From: Ferruginibacter sp.
GTDB lineage: Bacteria > Bacteroidota > Bacteroidia > Chitinophagales > Chitinophagaceae
Direction of reading: 5' to 3'
Assembly: GCA_013141435.1 (NCBI GenBank)
Contig: JABFQZ010000018.1
Span: 39,910-103,909 of the forward strand
Length of the DNA stretch: 64,000 bases
Below, piece after piece: positions 1 to 8,128 of this stretch (position 1 is its first letter; each line of letters opens with the position of its first letter). Made by a program: the position numbers and the translations under genes. Below the pieces are notes generated by a model that saw only the letters and a program-made list of their open reading frames with translations, was not told the DNA's origin and did no database searches.

Positions 1-51
1 CTCTATGGAAAAAATTATAAATTCTATTAAATAATTTTTAATTTTACAAAT

Positions 52-741
52 ATGGAAAATACAACTCAAAATTTATTTATTGCTGAGCAAAAAGCGAAGG
101 ACTTGTTTAGTATTGTAGAACAAAGAGGCTTAATACAATCTGGCAAAACAGAGCAACAACTTTGCAATGAAATATTGCAAATTGCACAAACCGAATTTAA
201 TGTAGCAAATCATTGGGGCAAAAAAATAGTACGCACAGGTGTAAATACATTGCAGCCTTATATTGCTAATGCGCCAGACTTAATTATTAAAGAAGATGAT
301 ATTTTGTTTTTTGATTTTCACCCAATATTTGATGGTTGGGAAGCTGACCTGGGTAGAACTTATGTGCTAGGGAATGATGCATTGAAATTAAAAATAAAAC
401 AAGATGTAGAAGCTGCTTGGTACGAAGGAAATAATTGGTACCACAAGCAAACAAACCTTACTGGTGAAGCATTCTTTAATTATGCCTGCGAACTTGCAAA
501 AAAATATGGCTACGAATTTGGCAATGCAATATCTGGGCATATTATAGGAAAATACCCACACGAACAGCCTGATGATCCTAATGATTTATGTTTAGATGTA
601 CACCCTGATAACCATACAGATATTTTACAATTAGATAAAAATGGCAATAAAAGACATTGGATGTTAGAATTGCATTTTATAGATAAAGAAAATAATATTG
701 GTGCTTTTTTTGAACAATTACTTAATAAAGATTTGTGTTAA
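52..741 (+). CDS. M24 family metallopeptidase (Xaa-Pro aminopeptidase-like)
   Basis: A 229-residue protein with the creatinase/aminopeptidase ('pita-bread') fold. The five metal ligands of the M24 family are all in place: D88 (FFDFHP), D99 (EADLGRTY), H163 (SGHIIG), E207 (LELHF) and E221 (FFEQL). It lacks the N-terminal creatinase domain of full aminopeptidase P and has no signal peptide, so it is probably a cytoplasmic single-domain metallopeptidase. The substrate cannot be told from sequence. It runs in the same direction as the following small genes, with 18 bases to the next one. Confidence 0.85.
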   Translation: MENTTQNLFIAEQKAKDLFSIVEQRGLIQSGKTEQQLCNEILQIAQTEFNVANHWGKKIVRTGVNTLQPYIANAPDLIIKEDDILFFDFHPIFDGWEADLGRTYVLGNDALKLKIKQDVEAAWYEGNNWYHKQTNLTGEAFFNYACELAKKYGYEFGNAISGHIIGKYPHEQPDDPNDLCLDVHPDNHTDILQLDKNGNKRHWMLELHFIDKENNIGAFFEQLLNKDLC

Positions 742-759
742 TTTTTAAAAATAAATATT

Positions 760-1050
760 ATGTTAGCGTTAAAACCAATTTGCGAAAACTGTGCAAAATC
801 ATTACCAAACGAAAGCAATGAGGCTATGATTTGCACCTATGAATGTACTTTTTGTAAAGATTGTGTAAGCAATGTTCTTGATAATGTATGCCCAAACTGT
901 GGAGGTGGTTTTGAAAAAAGACCTACTAGACCAAAACAACTTTTAGCAAAAGACCCTGCAAGCACAAAAGAACATCACAAACCTGTTGTGCAAGAAATAT
1001 TTATAAAGATGATAGATAAATATAAAAACATTGAACCAAGAAACCGATGA
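760..1050 (+). CDS. DUF1272 zinc-ribbon-like protein
   Basis: A 96-residue protein matching the DUF1272 pattern: eight cysteines in four pairs (C8/C11, C25/C29, C32/C35, C44/C47), followed by a basic, proline-containing stretch (KRPTRPKQLL). The spacing suggests two zinc-binding sites. The family has no known function. It sits between the M24 peptidase and a small membrane protein, all in one direction with short gaps, so it is probably cotranscribed with them. Confidence 0.85.
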   Translation: MLALKPICENCAKSLPNESNEAMICTYECTFCKDCVSNVLDNVCPNCGGGFEKRPTRPKQLLAKDPASTKEHHKPVVQEIFIKMIDKYKNIEPRNR

Positions 1051-1062
1051 ATTTTTTTTTAG

Positions 1063-1437
1063 ATGAAACAAAAAAGCATTAATTTATTTTTAATTATTAG
1101 TTCTCTTTTAGGTTATTTAGAATGGAGTGGTGGTAACAATATTTTTTTATTAAAAGCAGAGATAGAAATATTTTCAAAATTATTTAGTAATCCTTTATCT
1201 GTATTGCACCCATTGATACTAATACCTGTGATTGGGCAAGTATTTTTAACAATTACTTTGTTTCAAAATAAGCCAAGCAAAGGTTTAACATATATTGGCA
1301 TTGGGTGTATAATTTTATTATTTTTATTGATGTTATTTATAGGGATCTCTACCAAAAATTATAAGATATTACTATCCACTATTCCTTTTTTATTTTTTTC
1401 TGTAATGGCTTTCCTTCAATTTAAAAAAACACCATAA
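1063..1437 (+). CDS. small hypothetical membrane protein
   Basis: 124 residues with about four hydrophobic segments (roughly residues 6-24, 44-66, 74-96 and 102-119). No family was recognised and no catalytic motif is visible. It starts 12 bases after the DUF1272 gene and ends 7 bases before the racemase gene, so it belongs to the same likely operon. It is an inner-membrane protein of unknown role. Confidence 0.6.
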   Translation: MKQKSINLFLIISSLLGYLEWSGGNNIFLLKAEIEIFSKLFSNPLSVLHPLILIPVIGQVFLTITLFQNKPSKGLTYIGIGCIILLFLLMLFIGISTKNYKILLSTIPFLFFSVMAFLQFKKTP

Positions 1438-1444
1438 AAAAAAC

Positions 1445-2125
1445 ATGAAAAAAATTGGATTAGTTGGTGGAATAAGTTGGACATCAACAATAGATTATTA
1501 CAAATACATAAATGAAAAAGTAAATACTAAATTAGGCGGATTTAACTTTGCCGAGTGTATAATTTACTCTTTAAATTTTGGCGATATACAACGGCAGGGT
1601 TGGGAAAATTCGTTCGATTTATTACTAGCAGCTTGTACAAGTTTAAAAAAAAGTGGAGCAAATTGTATTGTACTATGTGCCAATACTGCACATATTTTTG
1701 CAGACCAGCTCAAAGCAAAAATTGATTTACCTTTTATACATATTGTAGAAGAAACTGCTAAAGAAATAACGAAACTAAAATTAAAAAAAGTAGGGTTAAT
1801 TGGTACAAAAGTTACAATGGAAAATGATTTTTACAAAAAAAAATTAAATGAGTATGGGTTAGAGGTTGTAATACCTCAAAAACAAAGCACCAGAGATTAT
1901 ATACAGCAAACACTAAAAGAAGAATTAGGAATTGGTACTATTAATGCAAGCACAAAAACTAATTATATTTCTATAATAAATGAAATGATAACCCAAGGTG
2001 CAGAGTGCATTGTTTTTGGGTGTACAGAAATCCCAATGCTTTTAAGCCAAAATGATTTTAATATACCAGTTTTTGATACAACAAAAATTCATTCTGATGC
2101 TATTGTAGCCTTTGCTTTAGCCTAA
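1445..2125 (+). CDS. aspartate/glutamate racemase family protein
   Basis: 226 residues of the cofactor-independent Asp/Glu racemase superfamily. Both catalytic cysteines are visible, C78 in VLCANTAH and C193 in FGCTEIPML, and the N-terminal substrate loop GLVGGISW is typical of the YgeA/aspartate racemase branch rather than of MurI. It would interconvert L- and D-amino acids (likely aspartate or glutamate) in the cytoplasm; the exact substrate is uncertain. It is the last gene of the run that begins with the M24 peptidase and faces the YtxH-like gene, with 10 bases between them. Confidence 0.85.
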   Translation: MKKIGLVGGISWTSTIDYYKYINEKVNTKLGGFNFAECIIYSLNFGDIQRQGWENSFDLLLAACTSLKKSGANCIVLCANTAHIFADQLKAKIDLPFIHIVEETAKEITKLKLKKVGLIGTKVTMENDFYKKKLNEYGLEVVIPQKQSTRDYIQQTLKEELGIGTINASTKTNYISIINEMITQGAECIVFGCTEIPMLLSQNDFNIPVFDTTKIHSDAIVAFALA

Positions 2126-2135
2126 TAAAATTTTT

Positions 2136-2432
2136 TTAAGATACAGTACTGTTTCCTTCTGCTTTTTTATCAAATAGTTCACCCATCATTTTTTCGGCAT
2201 CGGCCAAGTGCTCTTTAAGTGTGGCAGTACCTTTTGTTTTCAATTCGTCAAAATAGTCTTTAGCCTTATCTGCAAAATTTTCGGCTTCTGTTTTTAATTC
2301 GTTTGCTTTATCTTTTAATGTATCTGCTAGTTTTTCTTTTTCTTCGGGGCTCATGTTCATATATTTATTTGCAGCAAGTGCAGCAGCAGCTCCTAGCAAA
2401 AATGTAGCAATGTGTTTTGAATTTACACTCAT
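2136..2432 (-). CDS. YtxH-like small helical protein
   Basis: 98 residues: a short Ala-rich hydrophobic segment near residues 8-22 followed by a long, highly charged amphipathic helix rich in Lys, Glu and Asp. This is the layout of YtxH/general-stress type proteins, which are anchored at the membrane with a cytoplasmic coiled tail. No catalytic residues are visible. It is transcribed away from the M23 peptidase gene, with 54 bases between the two starts. Confidence 0.6.
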   Translation of the reverse strand: MSVNSKHIATFLLGAAAALAANKYMNMSPEEKEKLADTLKDKANELKTEAENFADKAKDYFDELKTKGTATLKEHLADAEKMMGELFDKKAEGNSTVS

Positions 2433-2436
2433 ATTT

Positions 2437-2469
2437 TTTGTTTTTTAAGGGTTTAATAAATTAGTTTTG
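2437..2469 (+). promoter_or_regulatory. Bacteroidota-type promoter for the M23 peptidase gene
   Basis: TTTG at 2437-2440, then 21 bases, then TAGTTTTG at 2462-2469. This fits the -33 TTTG / -7 TAnnTTTG pattern of the phylum's main sigma factor. Transcription would start near 2475, about a dozen bases before the M23 start codon. Confidence 0.6.
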
Positions 2470-2486
2470 CAACCATAATTAAAGAT

Positions 2487-4187
2487 ATGAATTTTTTAAA
2501 GTTTTGGTTAAGTATTTTTTTTAGTGTTGCAATAGGTTTTATACAAGCACAAAATTTTTCTATAAAAGGCTATCCTCAAAATTATTTTATATGGCCAGTA
2601 GGTGCAAAAGCTAGCATAGTAGCAAATTTTGGTGAGCTTAGGCCAAACCATTACCACATGGGTTTAGATTGCCGTACCGACCAGCACGAAAATGCCCCAA
2701 TATACGCTGCAGCAAGTGGCTACGTTGCAAAGGTAAAAATAGAACCTTATGGCTTTGGTAGATGCATTTACATAAACCATCCTAATGGGTTAACCACCGT
2801 ATATGCACACTTAAATACATTTGAGCCTGATTTAGAAAAATATGTAAAAGAACAACAATATAAGTTGCAACAATGGAAAGTTTTTTTAGATATACCTGCC
2901 AATTTATTTAAAGTAAACCAAGGCGAATATATTGCTGCAAGTGGCAATACTGGCGGCTCACAAGGCCCACACTTGCACTTTGAGGTAAGAGATACAAAAT
3001 CGGATAAATGTCTGAATGGCTTAATGTTTGGCCTGCCTATAGAAGATAATATAGCTCCCAATATTATACGACTTGCTTTGTACGACCGCACAAAAAGCAC
3101 CTACAACCAAACACCAAAAATATACATGCTCAAAAACAACAATGGTGTGTACACAGTAGTTGGTGGCAAAATAATTGCACCATCGGGCAAGGTTAGTTTT
3201 GCCATTACTTCGTTTGATAGATATACAGGCAGTAGCAACCAAAATGGTATATATGCGGCAGCTGTATTGGATAATGAAACTCAAATTAGCAAATTTGAAA
3301 TAGATAGTATTAGCTATGCCGAAACCCGATACCTCAATGCACATATAGATCACAAAGTACGAAGCAATGGTGGTCCGTGGTTGCAACATTTATCTCCATT
3401 GCCAGGTTACGAAAATTATATTTACAAAACCGACAATAATAATGGTGTTGTTATGTTAAAAGATAGCGAAACACATCATATTAAAATTGTAGTTTCTGAT
3501 GCAAATAAAAATGTAGCAACCATAAAATTTGATTTAGCAAATGGTATTTCATTCGCAAAAAGTGAAATAAAATCTACACAAAAATTTATTCCTAATTATG
3601 TAAATATTTTTGAAAACAGTAAAGTGCATTTTTATTTGCCCGAAAATGCATTGTACGATACTGTAAATTTTGAATATCAAGAAATAAAAGCAACCGATGG
3701 AAAAACCATTTACCAATTGCACCATGCCGATGTGCCTGTACAAAGTATGTACCCAATAAGCATTAAAGAAAATTTTGCCATAGAAGATTCGGGAAAGATA
3801 GTAATGGAACGATTTTACGGAAGTAAAAAAGATTTTGCAAAAGCAATTTATAATAAAGGTTGGTACACAGCATCATTTAGAGAGTTTGGTAATTTTAGAT
3901 TATTAATAGACAAAGAACCACCGACCATTGTACCTATTGGCTTTAAAGATGGAATGAATACAGCAGCATTAAAAAGAATATTATTTAAAGTAAAAGATAA
4001 CACAGAAGATATAGTAAATTTTACAGCATTGCTTGATGGGAATTGGTTAAGATTTAGCAACGATAAAGGCATTAATTTTATTTATAATTTTGATGAACGA
4101 TGCCAGCCTGGAGAGCATGAATTAAAAATTTATGCAACAGACCAAGTAGGAAATGTAGCGGAGAGAGTTTATAAATTTAGTAGGTAA
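2487..4187 (+). CDS. secreted M23 family metallopeptidase
   Basis: 566 residues with a signal peptide (residues 1-22, ending IQAQ). The LytM/peptidase M23 domain spans about residues 45-170, with the zinc ligands in HMGLD (H57, D61), a conserved YAH (H108) and HLHF (H162, H164). Such enzymes cut peptide cross-links in peptidoglycan. The remaining 390 residues look like a beta-rich accessory region of unknown function, a layout common in Bacteroidota periplasmic M23 proteins. It is probably periplasmic or outer-membrane associated and active in cell-wall remodelling. Confidence 0.85.
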   Translation: MNFLKFWLSIFFSVAIGFIQAQNFSIKGYPQNYFIWPVGAKASIVANFGELRPNHYHMGLDCRTDQHENAPIYAAASGYVAKVKIEPYGFGRCIYINHPNGLTTVYAHLNTFEPDLEKYVKEQQYKLQQWKVFLDIPANLFKVNQGEYIAASGNTGGSQGPHLHFEVRDTKSDKCLNGLMFGLPIEDNIAPNIIRLALYDRTKSTYNQTPKIYMLKNNNGVYTVVGGKIIAPSGKVSFAITSFDRYTGSSNQNGIYAAAVLDNETQISKFEIDSISYAETRYLNAHIDHKVRSNGGPWLQHLSPLPGYENYIYKTDNNNGVVMLKDSETHHIKIVVSDANKNVATIKFDLANGISFAKSEIKSTQKFIPNYVNIFENSKVHFYLPENALYDTVNFEYQEIKATDGKTIYQLHHADVPVQSMYPISIKENFAIEDSGKIVMERFYGSKKDFAKAIYNKGWYTASFREFGNFRLLIDKEPPTIVPIGFKDGMNTAALKRILFKVKDNTEDIVNFTALLDGNWLRFSNDKGINFIYNFDERCQPGEHELKIYATDQVGNVAERVYKFSR

Positions 4188-4266
4188 AAAAATACAATAA
4201 TTGTTAACTAAATTTCTTTGTACTTATTGCAAACAAACTTTACGTTCTTTGCAGTAAATTAATAAA

Positions 4267-4752
4267 ATGAAAACCGATACTCCACCTTTTGGCAATTTAA
4301 AAATTGGTAAGCTTGCACCTGCATTTTATGGAATAGATCAAAATGGTGAAACTATTGCCCTAAAAGACTTTGAAGGTAAAAAAACTATAATTTATTTTTA
4401 CCCAAAAGATGATACACCTGGTTGTACAGCCCAAGCTTGCAATCTTAGAGATAATTATACAAACCTTTTGCAAGATGGATTTGAAATAATAGGCATAAGT
4501 CCTGATCCAGTAAAAAAACATAAAAAATTTGAAGAGAAATATGAATTGCCTTTTGCACTTATTGCCGATGAAGACCATTCTATTGCCGAAAAATACGGAG
4601 TGTGGGGTACAAAACAATTTATGGGCAAAACCTATGATGGCATACACCGTACTACATTTTTAATAAACGAAGATGGTAAAATAAAAAATATAATTACCAA
4701 GCCCGATACCAAAAACCATACCGACGAAATTTTGGCAGCATGGTATGAATAA
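4267..4752 (+). CDS. bcp: thioredoxin-dependent thiol peroxidase (Bcp/PrxQ peroxiredoxin)
   Basis: 161 residues of the AhpC/TSA superfamily, Bcp/PrxQ type. The peroxidatic cysteine C53 lies in DDTPGCTAQAC and the likely resolving cysteine C58 follows five residues later, the arrangement of atypical two-cysteine PrxQ enzymes. It reduces hydrogen peroxide and organic hydroperoxides using thioredoxin. There is no signal peptide, so it is cytoplasmic. It appears to be a single-gene unit facing the DUF2480 gene. Confidence 0.92.
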   Translation: MKTDTPPFGNLKIGKLAPAFYGIDQNGETIALKDFEGKKTIIYFYPKDDTPGCTAQACNLRDNYTNLLQDGFEIIGISPDPVKKHKKFEEKYELPFALIADEDHSIAEKYGVWGTKQFMGKTYDGIHRTTFLINEDGKIKNIITKPDTKNHTDEILAAWYE

Positions 4753-4778
4753 ATTGAGTAAAAAGAAAAGTTATTCTA

Positions 4779-5285
4779 CTATTTTTTTTTGAAAACGGGT
4801 ACAGTGCTACAAGGCTCGCCATACATTATACTTTTTACAATTGGCCTCAATTTTTTTGTAATGGCTATATAGGCTACTTCTGCTATTGGCAATTCGCCAC
4901 AGCCTTTTATTACAATACGAGCATCTAGATAAGGTGTAGTATCTATAGCTTCTATATTTTTAAGTAAAATAGTTTCTTTAGTATATGCAACTGTGCCAAA
5001 TATAATTTCTTTTGCAATTGGTTGCAATAAACTAGACACCAGCATATATGCCCACATAGGTATTACAGCATCGGCGCTACATGTAAGCGCTACAATTTTA
5101 TTTTCAAAAATATTAGTGTCCAATATTTTTAATGCTTCTCTAAAATCTTTTTCTTTTAATATTAATCCCATAAAAAGATGGTCTTTCATATCAAAAAGTA
5201 AAATATCTTCTTTAGGAAAATAATTTTCTAAATTTATTGTTATAATACCACTTTCTGCAACTTTATTTACAAACGTATTTTCCAT
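4779..5285 (-). CDS. DUF2480 family protein
   Basis: 168 residues without signal peptide or membrane segment. The order of hydrophobic strands and the motifs CSADAVIPMWAYM and KGCGELPIAEVAY match DUF2480, a family largely limited to Bacteroidota and of unknown function. The start is set by a -7 promoter element ending only four bases upstream. Confidence 0.75.
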   Translation of the reverse strand: MENTFVNKVAESGIITINLENYFPKEDILLFDMKDHLFMGLILKEKDFREALKILDTNIFENKIVALTCSADAVIPMWAYMLVSSLLQPIAKEIIFGTVAYTKETILLKNIEAIDTTPYLDARIVIKGCGELPIAEVAYIAITKKLRPIVKSIMYGEPCSTVPVFKKK

Positions 5286-5289
5286 AAAG

Positions 5290-5297
5290 CAAAAGTA
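5290..5297 (-). promoter_or_regulatory. -7 element of the DUF2480 gene
   Basis: TACTTTTG on the minus strand, a full match to TAnnTTTG, ending four bases before the ATG. No TTTG is visible at the expected -33 position. Transcription would begin at or next to the start codon, so the mRNA would be leaderless or nearly so. Confidence 0.5.
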
Positions 5298-5365
5298 GTA
5301 CTTTTAGTTGGGCTTATAAATGTATCTAAATTTGAAGATTAAAATTTACTTTAAATTATAAAATT

Positions 5366-5419
5366 ACTTATTAGGCACCTATATTTTCCTGTTTAGCATC
5401 AAAATTTGCTTATTCAGCA
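5366..5419 (+). promoter_or_regulatory. three 21-bp-phased repeats, likely LytTR regulator sites
   Basis: Three related decamers start exactly 21 bp apart: TTATTAGGCA at 5368, CTGTTTAGCA at 5389 and TTATTCAGCA at 5410. Two more of the same type, also 21 bp apart, lie just after the LytTR regulator gene (12374 and 12395). Direct repeats of 9-10 bp phased by two helical turns are the known binding pattern of LytTR response regulators such as ComE. A weak -7 element, TATAATTG (5424-5431), follows, so the proximal repeat would overlap the -33 region, as expected for an activator. Confidence 0.7.
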
Positions 5420-5443
5420 AATTTATAATTGCAAAAAAATAGA

Positions 5444-5467
5444 AATTAGTTATTTTTAAAACTAATT
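5444..5467 (+). promoter_or_regulatory. inverted repeat before the first haem lipoprotein gene
   Basis: AATTAGTT (5444-5451) and AACTAATT (5460-5467) form a perfect 8-bp inverted repeat ending just before the start codon at 5475. It could be a 5' untranslated hairpin or an operator; being AT-only apart from one pair per arm, it may also be chance. Confidence 0.3.
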
Positions 5468-5474
5468 GTTAAAA

Positions 5475-6176
5475 ATGAGCAAAATGAAAAAAACTTTAAT
5501 AATTCTAGCAGCAATTTTTTGTAGTATTATTTTAACTAATTCGTGCAAACACGAAGAACCAATTGCAATAATAGATACAACACCAATTGCCGGATCTGTT
5601 GTAAATAATGGCGTATGTTTTGAAAGTGAAATTTTACCTATTTTTCAAAGCAATTGTGCAAAATCAGGCTGTCATAATATTGGTACTCATGCCAGCGATT
5701 TGGTTTTAGATAATTTTTCTAACATTACTAGAAAATATATAACTCCTTACAATGCAAATTTGAGTAAAATGTATAAAGTTTTATTTGAAACAGGTAGCGA
5801 TAAAATGCCACAAATTCCAAATCCTGATTTAACATCTTCACAAAAAACATTAATAGGCAAATGGATAAATGAAGGTGCAAAAAACACTGTAAACTGCAAC
5901 TCAAATTGCGATAGCTCACAATTTAAATTTGCTGCAAATATTACACCTCTTTTAAATACTTATTGCGTGGGTTGCCATGGTGGCACTAGTCCATCTGCTA
6001 ATATTAATTTGAGCATTTATAATGGTGTAAAGCAGCAAGCAGTAAATGGAAGATTAGTAGGTGCTATTACCCATGCGCCTGGTTTTAGCCCAATGCCTCA
6101 GGCTATTAGTAAGCTTAGCGATTGTCAGATTGCTCAAGTAAAAAAATGGGTAGCTGCTGGTGCTTTAAACAATTAA
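5475..6176 (+). CDS. haem-type (c-type cytochrome-like) lipoprotein
   Basis: 233 residues with a lipoprotein signal (lipobox around C24, LTNSC), so it is membrane-anchored outside the cytoplasm. It carries two haem-binding-like motifs: CAKSGCH (C-X4-CH, first domain) and CVGCH (C-X2-CH, second domain), each followed by a conserved stretch with PMP (methionine, a possible axial ligand) and a terminal KxWIxxGA helix. The C-X4-CH variant is frequent in Bacteroidota cytochrome-like lipoproteins. The ATG at 5475 was chosen because an in-frame TTG at 5466 is less likely; ATG at 5484 is also possible. First gene after the phased LytTR sites. Confidence 0.7.
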   Translation: MSKMKKTLIILAAIFCSIILTNSCKHEEPIAIIDTTPIAGSVVNNGVCFESEILPIFQSNCAKSGCHNIGTHASDLVLDNFSNITRKYITPYNANLSKMYKVLFETGSDKMPQIPNPDLTSSQKTLIGKWINEGAKNTVNCNSNCDSSQFKFAANITPLLNTYCVGCHGGTSPSANINLSIYNGVKQQAVNGRLVGAITHAPGFSPMPQAISKLSDCQIAQVKKWVAAGALNN

Positions 6177-6187
6177 AATTAGAGATA

Positions 6188-6583
6188 ATGACAAGTTTAA
6201 TTTTTAATAAAAAAATAATAAATACTATTACAATTATTGTATTGGTGGTTTTTGTATCTATTTCAAGCAGTTGTTATAACGATGCTGAAGAATTATTATA
6301 TCCTCAAGCTGCTTGTGATACAAGCAATGTAACCTATAACCGAATTGTTTTACCAATATTAAGTTCTAATTGTTTAAGTTGCCATGGCGGTAACACTCCT
6401 TCATCTAGCATAAGGCTCGATGATTATTTAAGTTTAAAAACCTATGTAGATAATGGCAGGTTATGGGGCTCAGTTTCGCATGCTGCTAGTTATTCTCCCA
6501 TGCCCAAAAATGCAACAAAATTAAGCACATGCAATTTAAGAAAAATAAAAATATGGATAGATTCAGGAGCTCCAAACAATTAA
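6188..6583 (+). CDS. small single-haem cytochrome-like lipoprotein
   Basis: 131 residues. Lipoprotein signal with the acceptor cysteine in SISSSCYND, one CLSCHGG haem motif, then SPMP and a terminal IKIWIDSGAPNN helix. It closely parallels the second domain of the preceding protein and probably arose by duplication. The ATG at 6188 was chosen because it gives a proper signal peptide and lies 11 bases after the previous stop; a longer frame from 6122 would overlap the upstream gene and bury the signal peptide. Confidence 0.7.
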   Translation: MTSLIFNKKIINTITIIVLVVFVSISSSCYNDAEELLYPQAACDTSNVTYNRIVLPILSSNCLSCHGGNTPSSSIRLDDYLSLKTYVDNGRLWGSVSHAASYSPMPKNATKLSTCNLRKIKIWIDSGAPNN

Positions 6584-6593
6584 AAATATAAAA

Positions 6594-7151
6594 ATGAATT
6601 CAAAATATTATTTACCAATATGCTGTGGTTTTATATTGTTAGCCAATGTTGCCTTTGGGCAAAGTATTTTTACGAAGAATGGAAAAACCTTATTTTTTTC
6701 TACTACAAGTGTTGAAGATATTAAGGCTACTAATAATCAAACAATATGTTTGCTCAATTTGCAAACTGGTGAGCTTCAATTCTCAATTTTAAATAAAGGT
6801 TTTCGATTTAGAAAAGCGTTAATGGAAGAGCATTTTAATGAAAATTATATAGAAAGCAACAAATACCCAAAATCCACTTTCAAAGGTACTTTACTAGATA
6901 TTGATAAAATTAATTTTACAAAAGATGGAGTATATGCAGTAACTGCAATTGGAGATCTTTTTATACATGGAATAACGCAAAAAGTTTCTGCCGTTGGAAA
7001 CATGAATATAAGTAAAGGGCTTGTAACAATTATATCTAAATTTAAAATAGTGCTTTCCGACTATAACATATCAATACCTAAAACCGTTTTAAAAAATATT
7101 TCACCAAATATTGAAATTTCAATAAACTGTAACTTAGACCAAAAAAGATAG
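6594..7151 (+). CDS. YceI family periplasmic protein (copy 1)
   Basis: 185 residues with a signal peptide ending near VAFGQ. The YceI hallmarks are visible: HFNENYIESNKYPKSTFKG, an internal GDLFIHGITQ turn and a terminal DYNISIPK strand. YceI proteins are lipocalin-like barrels that bind isoprenoid lipids or quinones. It follows the small cytochrome by 10 bases and is clearly paralogous to the YceI gene at 8129. The ligand is unknown. Confidence 0.85.
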   Translation: MNSKYYLPICCGFILLANVAFGQSIFTKNGKTLFFSTTSVEDIKATNNQTICLLNLQTGELQFSILNKGFRFRKALMEEHFNENYIESNKYPKSTFKGTLLDIDKINFTKDGVYAVTAIGDLFIHGITQKVSAVGNMNISKGLVTIISKFKIVLSDYNISIPKTVLKNISPNIEISINCNLDQKR

Positions 7152-7175
7152 CTCACTTTTTATACCAAAATAACC

Positions 7176-8075
7176 ATGCGTTTCAAAAAAACATTACTTA
7201 TTACTATACATTTTTTTCTAATGATTTTAAAAATATCTGCACAAGATACTTCGGATATTATGAAAGAATTGGAAAAAGAAATACAACAAAAAAAAGAATT
7301 TGTAACTGCTACATTTAAAACTACTCGGCTTATTAATGGACATACAGTAGAAAACGTTGGTAAAGGAGTTTTGGATATTAAAATATCGCACAGATTTGGA
7401 CAAATAAACGAAGGCAGTTATGAACTTTTTGGATTAGACGAAGCTACAATACGTATTGGTGGCGATTTTGGCATTACAAATAATTTAATGGTTGGAATAG
7501 GTAGAAGTACTTTTCAAAAAACTTATGATGCCTTTTTTAAATTAAAATTATTACGCCAATCAAGTGGTAATAATAGTGTGCCTATTACTTTAAGTTATAT
7601 ACCAACAATTGCTTTAAAAACATTAAAATTTGAAGACCCTAGTAGAAAAAATTACTTTAGTTCTCGTATTTCATACACACATCAATTAATTATTGCTCGC
7701 AAGTTTTCAAAAAACACTTCATTGCAACTGATGCCTACCTATATTCATAAAAACTTAGTGCTACTAGCAGCCGATCCAAATAATTTATTTGCTTTAGGTA
7801 TTGGAGGAAGGCAAAAACTCACCAAAAGAGTAAGTATAAATGTGGAGTATTATTATCAATTACCAAAATATAAAATGCCAAATACAACTAATTCACTTTC
7901 GATAGGATTTGATATAGAAACTGGTGGCCATGTTTTTCAACTACATTTTACTAACTCAAAAGGCATGACAGAAAAAAACTTAATTACCGAAACTGCTGGA
8001 GATTGGGCTAAAGGAGATATATTATTTGGCTTTAATATATCTAGGGTATTTACTATTGGAAATAGAAGTAAATAA
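7176..8075 (+). CDS. DUF5777 outer-membrane beta-barrel-like protein
   Basis: 299 residues with a signal peptide (1-22, ending ISAQ). The region VLDIKISHRFG..GSYELFGLDEATIRIGGDFG is characteristic of DUF5777, and alternating polar/hydrophobic strands to the end suggest an outer-membrane barrel. Function is unknown. It lies between two YceI genes and behind two haem lipoproteins, which suggests a shared electron-transfer or lipid/quinone-related task (inference). Confidence 0.7.
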   Translation: MRFKKTLLITIHFFLMILKISAQDTSDIMKELEKEIQQKKEFVTATFKTTRLINGHTVENVGKGVLDIKISHRFGQINEGSYELFGLDEATIRIGGDFGITNNLMVGIGRSTFQKTYDAFFKLKLLRQSSGNNSVPITLSYIPTIALKTLKFEDPSRKNYFSSRISYTHQLIIARKFSKNTSLQLMPTYIHKNLVLLAADPNNLFALGIGGRQKLTKRVSINVEYYYQLPKYKMPNTTNSLSIGFDIETGGHVFQLHFTNSKGMTEKNLITETAGDWAKGDILFGFNISRVFTIGNRSK

Positions 8076-8093
8076 ATACGTATGCAAAAGTGT

Positions 8094-8124
8094 ATTGTAT
8101 CATAAACACATTGTTATAAATTTG
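8094..8124 (+). promoter_or_regulatory. Bacteroidota-type promoter for YceI copy 2 and the kinase genes
   Basis: ATTG at 8094-8097, 19 bases, then TAAATTTG at 8117-8124, a good fit to the phylum consensus. The ATG at 8129 follows after four bases, so the transcript would be leaderless or almost so. It would drive YceI copy 2, the histidine kinase and the regulator. Confidence 0.55.
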
Positions 8125-8128
8125 CCTT

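Noticed and set aside
6122..6187. Longer start for the small haem lipoprotein
   Set aside because: It would overlap the preceding gene and place the signal peptide inside the protein; ATG at 6188 gives a proper lipoprotein.
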